Positions 43,001-55,000 of a DNA stretch of 64,000 bases are shown here, in pieces. This stretch comes from Olsenella intestinalis (GTDB lineage: Bacteria > Actinomycetota > Coriobacteriia > Coriobacteriales > Atopobiaceae), in assembly GCF_023276655.1 (NCBI RefSeq), contig NZ_JALGRK010000001.1, forward strand, positions 639,501 through 703,500, given 5' to 3'. The first letter of the stretch is position 1, and each line of letters opens with the position of its first letter. Position numbers and translations under genes: made by a program. The notes beneath the pieces were generated by a model. It did not search any database. It saw nothing but the letters and a program-made list of their open reading frames with translations, and was not told where the DNA came from.

Positions 43001-46000
43001 AGCACGAGCCCCAACGGCTCGGGCACGATCTACACGAACAAGCAGTCCGTCACCAACCTCACGACCACCCACAAGGGCACGGTCAACCTCTACGCGGTGT
43101 GGAAGGCCAACCAGGCTGGCCTCGTGGACGGCGCGACCTACCAGATCCGCTCGGTGTACGACACCACGTATTCCATGAACTTCCCGACCGCCGACGACAC
43201 GGCGATCACGCTGACCAAGGGGATGCAGCGCAGGAACCAGTTCAAGATGGTGTACGACCCCGCCTACACCGCATGGCGCATCGTGGCGATCGACGCGGGC
43301 GGCACGGCCGGCCGCGAGTACCTCTTCTGCAACTACTGGTCATCCACCGATGACGGCACCAACGTCGTCCGTTGGTACCTTGACAGCTCGAACCCCCAGA
43401 CGCGGCGCTATAACATCTTCGCCGTCGGCGACAGGTTCGCCATCCAGAGCAGGGCCACGCAGGGCACGCAGAAGGCATACATCACCCAGCAGTCCACGTC
43501 ACCCTCCTTGGGCATCTACCTCTATTCGAACGTGAACAACAACCGCATGCTCTGGGACTTTGAGCGCTGCTATTACACCCTCCACTACGAGCCCAACGGC
43601 GGCGAGGGAACGATCGCTGACCAGAGGCTCTTCATCGACCCGCTCTCCGGTGACGAGAAGAGCGTGGCGTCCGACGGCTTCACCCGCGCCGGGTACTCGA
43701 TGACCGGGTGGAAGGTCGTGAGCGGTGCGGACTCGGGGAAGCTCAACACCACGCTCAATCCGGGCGAGAACGTCACCAACCTCTCCACGACGACGCACGC
43801 CACGGTCAACCTCCAGGCGCAGTGGCAGGCAAACGACTACTCCCTCACGCTCGACGGCCAGGAGGCAACGCAGGTCGGCACGACGGCGCTCTACTACACC
43901 TTCGACACCGACGCGTACTTCACCGACGAGTGGCACGAGAGCGCGGTCACCAAGGTCGACATCCCCGTGCGCACGGGCTACAACTTCCAGGGCTACTACG
44001 CCGAGCCGAACGGCGGCGGCGCCCAGTACGTCGCGGCGGACGGCACGATCGTCGGCAACCCCGCTGCGGTCTACTCCGACGGTGGAACCCTCTACGCCAA
44101 GTGGAGCGCCAAGCAGCTTACGATCGACGCGATCGCCGACCAGACCTACACCGGCGTCGAGCTGACTCCCGCACTCACGGTGCGCGACGACGTCACGGGC
44201 GGCGAGCTCGCGCTCAACGTCGACTACATCGCCGCGTACGAGAGCAACGTGGTCGTCGGCACCGCGACGGTGACGGTGACCGGCAAGGGCGACCATGCCG
44301 CGGCCGAGCCCGCCAGCGCCACGTTCAAGATCGTCCCCGCCGACGGCCTCGTCATCGACAGGCACAACGCCTCCGCCGGCTACGACGGATACGAGCACTT
44401 CTCGTCCGCGTCGGTCGGCGCGGCCACGCCTGACGCCGGCACCATCTACTACTCGGCGCACGAGATCGACCCTGACCACCTCACCGAGGCAGACGGCGTA
44501 TACACCGGCCCGTCCCGCGTCGCGTTCGTCGACGCCGGCACGCACACTAGTTACTACTATGTCGTGCCGATCAACTACCTGCCCGTCTCGGGCACCCTCA
44601 CGACCACGGTCACCCGCCGTCCCGTCAGGGTGCGCGACGCGAAGGCGACTGGGCGCATCTACGACGGCGGCACGTCGGCGACGATCGACAGCTCTGCCGC
44701 CACCCTCGAGCCCGCCAACGGCGCACGCGGCCTTCTCGTCCGGGACGATCATGACGTGACGCTCGAGTCCGCCGCCGCGACGGGCGTCGCTGCCAGCAAG
44801 GACGTAGGCCTCCGCGCCGTCACCGTGAGCGGCTACGCGCTCTCGGGAGGGCGCGCCGACAACTACACGATCGAGCAGCCCGACGACGTCGCGCTCCAGA
44901 TCTCCCAGCGCCAGCTGACGTTCTCCTGGCCCGAGACGAGCTCGTTCACCTACGACCGCACGCAGAAGCGCTACCGCGTGTCGAGCGTGGACGGCTGCGT
45001 CGAGGGCGAGTCGTTCACCGTGACCGCCTACGACGCCGAGGGTGCGACGGTCGCCGCGGCGACGCGCGTCGGCTCCTACACGAGCCGTGTCTCCGCCATC
45101 GCGCCCGGCGCCAACACGCAGCTCTCCAACTACACCTGGGAGGGGGAGGCCTCCAGGGCCCACGCCTGGTCCATCACCAAGGCGCCCGCCGCGGATCTCG
45201 AGCCCCACGTGACGGCCGAGGGCGCCTCCGCCACCTACGACGGCGACCAGCACGCGCTGCCCGCCGTCCGCATCGAGGCCGGCTGGGCCGACGACGCCCA
45301 GATCACCTACGCCTACACCGACGACTCCGGCGCCGCGCACGTCGGCGAGGCCGTGCCGCCCAGCTTCAAGACGGCCGGCGACCACGTGGTCTCCTACACC
45401 ATCACCTGCAACGACTACGAGGACGTGACCGGCTCCGCCACGGTCTCCGTCGCGACCAAGTCGCTCACCATCGCGGGCGCCCGCGCCCTCGACCGCGCCT
45501 ACGACGGCACCAACGTCGTGGCCATCGACAACTCCGCGGCAGCCCTCGTGGGCGTCGTGGGGACCGACGACGTCACGATCGCGGCCGGCGCCCCCGCCGC
45601 GGGCACCCTCGCCTCGGCCGACGCCTCCGCCACGCCCTACGCGGTCACCCTCACGGGCGCCTACGCCCTGGCCGGCGCCGCCGCGGCCAACTACACGCTG
45701 AGCGAGCAGCCCGCCCTCTCCGCGACGGTGTCCCCGAAGGTGGTCACGCTCACCTGGACCGGCGGCAATGACTTCTCGTTCACCTATGACGGCACCGAGA
45801 AGAGCATCTCCGCGGCCGTGTCCGACGCCGTGGGCGGCGACGCCCTCGAGCCCGTCTACGAGGGCACCTCGAACCGCGCCACGGAGGCCGGCCGCTACAC
45901 CGCCGTGGTCTCCGGCCTGAGGGCCGCCGCGGGCAGCGCGGCGCGCGCGGCCAACTACGCCGTGCCCGCCGACGCCGCGCGCCAGGCGTGGACCATCGGC

Positions 46001-49000
46001 GCCGGCGAGCTGCGCCTCAGGGTCGTGCCCGCCAACGGCGCCGACGAGGACGCCTTCCGGCTCACCTACGGCGACGCCGCGCCCACAAAGGACCAGGTCC
46101 GCCTCGTCGCCAGCGGCCTCGCGCAGGGCGACACGGTGGAGTCCGCGCTCTCCGCCTGGGACATCGAGATGACCTACTCCCAGGGCGCCGACGTCGGCAC
46201 CTATCAGATCCGCGCGAAGGACGCCGTCTCGGCCAACTACCGCGTCGCCTATGCGAACAACGACATCCAGGTCGACCAGCGCCCCGTCAGCATCGCCTGG
46301 TCGGCCACCGACGGCTTCGTGCGCGACGGCGACGCCTTCGTCACGACCTACGACGGCACCGCCAAGTCCTACGAGGGCGCCGCGATCGAGGCGTCCTGCG
46401 TGTACGGCTCCGACGACGTCCGCGTCGGCACCTTCGAGGGCGGCACGAGCACGGCCGTCGGCTCCTACGCCGTCACGGTCACCTCGCTCGCGGGCGCCAG
46501 GGCCTCCAACTACGCCATCGCGCCCACCTCGAACGCCAGCCAGGCCTGGGCCATCCGCCGCGCCGAAAACTCATGGACGAGCGCGCCCACGGTCTCCGAC
46601 TGGACCTACGGCAAGGCCGCCCAGGCACCCGCCGCAACCCCGCGCTTCGGAACCGACGTCACCTTCACCTACCAGCGCACGGCTGACGGCGCCGGCAGGA
46701 GCGTGACCGAGCCCGAGACCCCCTGGGGCTCCGGTCCCACGCAGGCGGGCACCTATACGCTCAGGGCGACCGTCGCCGGCACCGACGACTACGCGCCCCT
46801 CGCGGGCGAGAAGGGCTTCACGATCGCGCCCGCGCCCATCACCGTGACCGCGGACGACAAGTCCTCGGTGCGCACCGCCGCGACCGTCGCGCTCACCTAC
46901 ACGGTGACGGGCGACTACGTCCAGGGCGACGCGCTCGACGTGACGCTCGCCACGACGGCGGCGCAGGGCGGCGACGCCGGCATCTACCCGATCACGGTCG
47001 CGCTCGGCGACAACCCCAACTACCAGGCCACGCCGGCCAACGGCAGCTACACCCTCACGCGCTCCGACGCGCGCGTCTCGGCCTCGGGCCTCACCTGCAC
47101 CTATGACGCGCAGCCGCATGCGATCTCCGTGAGCGTGACCGACGGCGCGGGCGCCGCCGTCCCCGGCGCGACGGTCTACTACACCGATGCGGAGGGCGGC
47201 TTCGGCGACCTCGTCTCCCAGGACGTGCTCGACCGCATCTGGAGCACAGACACCGCCACCTACCAGGAGGCCATCGCCGAGCTGAGGCAGGCGCTGCAGC
47301 AGGGAGGCTATCCCACGCAGAGCCAGGCCCAGACGGACGCGGGAACCAAGACGGTCCACTTCGTCGTGGTCTCCCAGAACACCAACCCCGACATCATCAC
47401 CGGCAGCAAGGAGGTCACGGTCACCAAGGCGCCGCTCGCCGTGACCGCGAACCCCGCCGCCGTCACCTACGGCCAGGCCCCCGCCAACGCCGGCGTGACG
47501 AGCGCGGGACTCGTGGGCGGACAGACCCTCGACCAGCTGGGCACCGTCTCCTACGAGTACACCTACGCCCAGCACCAGGACGTCGGCTCGGGCGCCTTCT
47601 CCATCGCGCCCACGCTCGTCCCGGCGGCCGCGCAGCAGCGCGCCTTCGACAACTACCAGCTCTCCTACGTCCCCGGCACGCTCTCGGTCGCGCGCAAGGC
47701 CCTTGCCTTCGACTGGGCGCGCGATCCCGTCGAGACCGGCTTCACCGGCTCCTCGCACCAGGTGAGCGCCGCCCCGTCTAACCTCGAGGCCCCCGGCGGC
47801 GCCCCCGACGACGTCCGCGTGGGCTCCTACTCGGGCACGAGCGTCGCGACCGCCAAGGGCTCCTACGCGGCAGGCGTCGCCTCAATCACCGGCGCCAAGG
47901 CCGCCAACTACACGCTCGAGGGCAGCGCCACGGCCACCCATGAGTGGTCGATCACGGCCGCCGTCAACCGCATCACCCGCGTGGCGATCTCGTCCTGGCG
48001 CTACGGCGACTCGCCCAACTTCCCCACGTGCCAGGCCACCTTCGGCGCAAACACCGTCCAGTACACCTACTGGCGCCGCGTCGGAGCCGCCGAGCCCTAC
48101 TCGTGGGAGCAGGTCGCGGCCCAGGACCTCGATGCCAGCGGCTCGCCCAAGGCCGCCGGCACCTACTACGTCTGCGCCTCGATCCCCGCGTCGGGCGACA
48201 ACTACGCGGCCACGTCGACCACGCCGGGCCAGCCCAGCTCCGAGGGGCAGGACCTCTCCGGAGCGACCTTCCGGATCCGGCCGCGCAACGTCACGGTCAC
48301 GGCCGACGACAAGCGGGTCACCTACGGCACGGCTCCCGCCACCCTCACCCACACCCTCTCGGGCGAGGACCTCGTGGTGGGGGAGGACCTCGGCGTCACG
48401 CTGACCCCCAGCTCGCCCCTGGGCACCACCACGCCCGCGGGCGACTACGACATCGTGCCCGCCGTCACCTCCGCCGACGCCGCCAACTACGACGTCACGC
48501 TCGTCCCGGGCACCTACACCGTCACCAAGGCGCCGGCCACGGTCGCCACGGCCGGCTGGCAGGGCACCTACGACGGCCTCGCGCACGGCGTCACGGTCAC
48601 GCCCGCCGTGCCCGACGGCCAGGCCACAATCACCTACAGCACGACCTCCGAGGCCGACGCCCGCGACCATGGCACCACGACGCCGCCGACCTTCACCGAG
48701 GCCGGCGAGCACCACGTCTTCTACCACGTCGCGTCCGACAACTACGAGCCCGCCCCGCGCGAGGGGCGCCTCACGGTCCAGATCGACCGCGCGCCGCTCA
48801 CCGTGCGCGCGGACAACAAGGCCGTCACGTACGGAGAAGAGCTTCCTCCGCTCACCACCACGGTGACGGGCCTCGTGAACGGCGAGACGGCCGAGGGCAT
48901 CGGCCTCGCGCCCGTCGCGTCCACCTCCTATGCACGCTTCGACGACGTCGGATCCGGCTCCTTCGAGATCACCGCGTCGAGCCAGGCGCCTGCCAACTAC

Positions 49001-52000
49001 GACGTCACCTACGTCTCCGGCGCGCTTGCGGTCTCGCGCAGGCCCGTGACGCTGACCTGGTCCACCTCCGCCTTCGACTACGACGCGACCGAGCATGCGG
49101 TGTCCGCCGCCCCGGTCAAGGCGCGCGATGCGGACGACGTCTCCGTCGGCACCTACACGGGCACCACCGCGGCCACCGAGGCGGGCACCTACACCGCCGC
49201 GGTCACGGCGCTCACGGGCGCCGACGCGGCCAACTACGAGCTGACGCCGGCCACCAACGACGAGTGCGTGTGGACCATCGCCGTGGTCGACAACACGTGG
49301 GTCAGCGCGCCCACGGTCGACTCCTGGACCTACGCCGGACAGCCGGCCACGCCTGCGGCCACGCCGCGCTTCGGCAGCAACGTCACCTTCGAGTACCGCC
49401 GCGTCGCCGACGGCGCGGGCGACCCCGTGGCCGAGCCGTGGGTCGCCTGGGGCGAGGCGCCCACGCGCGCAGGCTCCTACGAGCTGCGCGCCTCCGTCGC
49501 GGGCACCGGCAGCTACCCCGACCTGACGGGCACGTCGACCTTCCAGGTCCGCCGTCACGACCTCACGGTCACGGCCGACGACAAGGCGACCGACTACCGC
49601 ACGACGCCGGCGGCACTCACCTACAGCCAGCAGGGCCTCCAGAACGACGACCCGCTCGGCGTGACCTTCGTGGTCGAGGGCCTCCCCGGCGGCGTCACGA
49701 CGACCACGCCCGCCGGCTCCTACGTCGTGAGCCCGATGGTCACCGACGCCGAGGCGCTCAACAACTACGCGATCACCCTCGTCGACGGCACCTACCATGT
49801 GCTCGCACCCGAGGTCACGGTCACCGCGCCCGACAAGGTGCTGACCTACGACGCCGCGCCCCACGCGATCGAGGTCGCGCTCGGCCGCAACCTGCCCGCC
49901 GGCGAGGCGACCATCTACTACTCCGACACGCCCCTCGATCCGACGGCCGACCCGTCCGGCCACTCGACCGACCCGTCCGAGTTCACGCGGACCGACGCGG
50001 GCGAGCGCACCGTCTACTGGCTCGTGCACGCGCCCAACTACACCATGGTTCCCGTGACCGGCTCGACCAAGATTACTATCAACCCGCGCCCCCTCACCAT
50101 CACGGCGCACCCCAAGGACATCACCTACGGCGAGGCGCCCGCCAACGACGGCGTCTCCTATGCTGGCTTCGCGCCCGGCGAGGACGAGCGGTCTCTCTCG
50201 GGCACGCTCGCCTTCACCTACGACTACGCACAGGGGCAGGACGTCGCCTCGGGCAGCTTCAGGATCTTCCCGGGCGGCCTGTCCAACCCCAACTACGCCA
50301 TCACCAACGTCTCCGGAACGCTCACGGTCCACAAGCTGAAGGCGGTCTTCTCGTGGGAGCCCGACACCTTCGTCTACGACGGCGCCGAGCACGCGGTCAG
50401 GGCCAAGGTCCTGAACGCCTACCTTGCCGAGGACGTCCGTCCCGCGAGCTTCGCCGAGAACCAGAAGACCAACGTCGGCGCCTATGTGGCGAGCGTCGCG
50501 GGCCTCACGGGCGCCAAGGCCGCCAACTACACGTTTGACGCGGACGAGACGAGCGTGCGCCACGCCTGGACGATCACCCAGGCGCCCAACACCGTCACGG
50601 GCGCCGCAGTCGCCGGGTGGACCTACGACGGCACCACGCACGCGGCTCCCGTCGCGACCGCGGCCTTCGGCCAGGACACCATGCGCTTCGAGTACTCTGA
50701 CCGCGCCGACTTTGCCACCACCACCGACGTGCCCGTGCACGCCGGCACCTACTACATGCGCGCGGTGGTTGACGAGACCACCAACTGGGCGGGCGCGATG
50801 TCCGTCGCAGTCCCCTTCACGGTCGAGCGCCGCAGCGTGACCATCGCCGCGAAGGACCAGTCGCGCAAGTACATTGAGGGCCTCTCGCACGACATGCTCT
50901 TCGCGGAGGCAGGCCTCTCCGAGCCCAGCGCCTACACGCTCTCGCCCGAGCCCATCGAGGGCGACAACCTCGGCGTCACGCTCGACCTCGCCTACCCGCA
51001 GGTCCCGGCAGAGACCGGCTACGGCGTGGGCACCTATGACATCACGCCCGCGTGGAACGGCAACCCCGACTACGAGGCGACCATCGCCAAGGGCGCCTAC
51101 CGCATCACGGACGGCGACCTCAGCGCCATTGCCGAGGGCTGGTCGGGCACCTACGACGCGCGCCGCCACGGCATCTCGGTCACCCCGACCGTTGACGACA
51201 GGCCGGCGAGGCCCGACGAGGCGACGACGTACTACGCCACGACCCCGCTGGACGAGACGAACTACGCCACGGGCACGACCGATCCGCTCGACGCGTCCGT
51301 CACCTTCGCCGACGCCGGTGCGTACGTCGTGTACTACTACGTGCACTCCGCCAACCGCGCGGACCTCTCCGGCTCCAAGTCGGTGGAGATCGCCCGCGCC
51401 CCGCTCACGGTCCGCGCCGACGGCAAGCAGACCACATACGGCCAGGCCGCGCCCACGTTCACCGCGAGCTACGAGGGCCTGGTCGGCGGCGAGACGCCCG
51501 CGTCGCTCGGACTCAACGCGACCCTCACGTGCTCCTACCGAATCGGCGATGACGCCGGCCCCTACGCGATCGTCCCCTCCGGTGTCGACACGCCCAACTA
51601 CGCCGCGTCCTTTGCGCCGGGCACGCTCGACGTCGCCCGCGCGCTTGCCACCTTCGCCTGGGCCGGCGGCCCCTACACCTACGACGGCACGTCCAAGTCC
51701 GTCTCGGCGGCAGTGGTGAAGGCCGTCGCGACCGATGACGTGAAGCCTTTGGGTTATGAGGGCGAGCGCGCCACGGATGCGGGCGACTACACGGCGCGCG
51801 TCACGGGCCTCACGGGCGAGTCCGCCAAGAACTACTCGTACGAGTCGTCCGAGGAGACCGCCTCGTACGCCTGGTCGATCACGCAGGCCCCCAACACGGT
51901 GAGCGTCGCGATCGAGGGTTGGACCTACGGGAAGCGCAACGACGCGATAAGCGCCCCGCGCCCGACGGCCGACTTCGGCGTCGACACGGTGACGTACACG

Positions 52001-55000
52001 TATCAGCGCACGGCGGTCTTCCTCCAGGACGGCACCCTTGCGCCCGTGGGCGAGGACCCGACCACGACCGTTCCCGAGGACGCCGGTCGCTACACCGTCA
52101 CGGCGACGGTGCCCGAGACCAACAACTGGGCCGGCGCCACCGCCACCGCCGAGTTCACCATCGACCGCGCGCGGATCACCATCTCCGCGCATGATGCGGC
52201 GCACGTGTACACGCCCGGCATCACGCGCGACCAGATGATGTCCGACCTCGAGCTCTGGAAGAGCACGGCCTACAAGGTCGAGGGCGACTACGTCGCCGGT
52301 GACCCGCTGGGCGTGAGCCTCGGCCTGGACGACGTCACGTACAACGTCGGCAAGTACACGATCTACACCAACTGGCGCTACAACTCCAACTACGACGCCA
52401 CCTGCGTCGACGGTTGGCTCTACGTCACCAAGGCGGACATGACCATCAAGGCCACCGGGCACACCGGCGAGTATGACGCCGAGCCCCACGAGATCGCGGT
52501 CACGGCGACCAACAGGACGGCCGGCGAGCAGTCCAAGGTCTACTACAGCGAGGCCGACTTCTCGCAGATGCAGGACGCCTTCACGGTCGAGGGTCGCCAG
52601 TGGACCATCGCCTCGGCCATCGCCGAGCTCAACGGGAGCAGCGCCGACAACACGGCCCTCGTATCCGGGCTCGAGGGCGCACTCGCCTCCTACGCCAGCG
52701 AGCTGCACTACACCAACGTCGGGAAGAAGGACGTGTACTTCCTCGTCCTCTCGCGCAACTACAACCCCGACGTCATCGTCGGCAACCGCGCGGTCGAGCT
52801 CACGCCCGCCCCGCTCACGGCGACCCTCGCCGACGCGAACCTTGTCTACGGCGACCCCGCGCCCACCTCGGTCGGCGTCACCTATGCGGGCTTCAAGGGT
52901 GCGGACGGCGAGGCCCAGGTGACGACCCCGCCCGCGTTCGCCTTCTCCGGCTACGGGGTCGGCTCGCCTGCTGGCACCTACGAGATCACGGGCTCCGGTG
53001 CCGCCACCGAGCACGGCAACTACGTCGTCTCGTGCGTGCCCGCGACGCTCACGGTCGCGCGCAGGGCGGTCCAGCTCAGCTGGGCGCCCAAGGCCGGCAC
53101 GTCCTACACCGACCCCGGCGACAAGAGCTTCGCCTACAACGGCGCGTCGCAGGGCGTCGAGGCCGCGGTCTCCAACCTCGTGACGAAGGCGGGGGCGGCT
53201 GCCCCCGACGACGTGAGGATCGAGGACTACTCGCGCGACAGCGCCGTCGGCGTGGGCGACTACAGCGCCCAGGCGCTCGGCCTGACGGGCGCGGACGCCT
53301 CCAACTACGTCCTCGACACCGCTGACCCGCTCACCAACGAGAGCCTGCCCTGGCGCATCACGCGTGCGACGAACTCCTGGACGCAGGCGCTCTCCATCGA
53401 GGGTTGGACGTACGGCACGGCGCCGAACGCCCCGACTGCCCACTCCACCTTCGGAGACGCCGGCGTGCGCTACGAGTACCGCCTCGCCTCCGACCCCGGC
53501 GCTGCCTGGTCGGCCACGCCGCCCACCCAGGCGGGCGACTACGTGGCGCGTGCCACCGTGGCCGGGACCGACGACTACACCTCGCTTGAGGCGACGGTGC
53601 CCTTCTCCGTCGCCCAGGCCCAAATCCAGATCACGGCCGACGACAAGGGCTCTGGGTTCGGCATGGACGTGGCGGCCCTGACGTACCACGTCACGGGTGG
53701 CTACGTCTCGGGCGATGACCTCGGCGTCACCCTCGGGTGCTACGACGCCTCGGGCCTCGTCGACATGCAACCGCTGACTCCCGTCGGAACCTATGAGATC
53801 AGGGTCGGTTGGAACTCCAACCCGAACTACGCCCTCCAGGGCGGCGCGGCCGGCGGCCTCGTGAGCGGCCAGTACACCGTGTCTCGCGCCCACCTCGACG
53901 TCACCGCGTCCGACACCGCGTACACTTACGACGCCAAGCGTCATGGCATCGACGTGCTCGTGGGGCAGACCTACGAGGAGGGCGGCGCCACGACCTACTA
54001 CTCGACGCAGGAGCTCACCTCCGAAAACTTCCAGACCGGCACGACCGATCCCCTCGACGAGTCCGTGTCGATCAAGGACGTGGGGCAGCTCGAGGTCTTC
54101 TACTACGTCGACGCGCCCAACTACGATGCCGTTCCGCTCAGGGGCAGGAAGACCGTCGTGGTCAATCCCGCCGAGCTCGTCGTCACGGCCGGGGCTGCCA
54201 AGGTGACCTTCGGCGAGGCGCCCGCCAACGGCGGTGTCACCTATGCCGGCTTCATCGAGGGCGAGGGCACCTCCACCGGCCCCGAGCCGGGAGTCCTCGA
54301 CGGCGACGTCGCCTACGCCTTCGGCAAGGCCGACCCGTCGGGCGTCATTCCCGCGGGGTCCGAGTACCTGCCTGGTTCTGACGTCGGCGCCTACGCCATC
54401 GTGCCCTCCGGGCTCACCGGTCACAACTACGCCATCCGCTACGTCGCCGGCGAGCTCGCGGTCGAGCCGCGCGAGATCAAGGACGACATGTTCACGGTTG
54501 ACCCGTCTGCGATCGCCTACGACGGCAAGCAGAAGGCCCCCACCGTGACGCTCGCGTGGACCGACGAGACGGGTAAGGCCTACACCCTCGTGGCCGGCCG
54601 TGACTTCGACGTCTCCGGCGAGCCCAGCTCCGCCGAGTTCGGCACCCACGAGCTGACGGTGGCGGGCAAGGGCAACTACGTCGGCGAGCTCACGCGCAGC
54701 TGGCGCGTCACCGGCAAGCGCACCGAGGTCACCAGCGCCGCGATCGGCGACGGCGAGGGCATCCTCGAGACCGACGTGCTCGTCGACGGCATCACGATCG
54801 AGGTCGACGGACTTACGGTCGAGCTGCTGCGTTCGCTCATGACGCCCGAGGAGCTGGCGGAGGTCGAGGCTGGAGCCACCGGCGTCCTCTACCTCCAGGT
54901 CCAGCGCGTGGACAAGCTCGTGGACGAGGACGAGGACCCGACGCTCGCGAAGCTCGCAGAGCTCGGAGCCGAGCCTGGACTCAGGCTCGACGTCACCCTC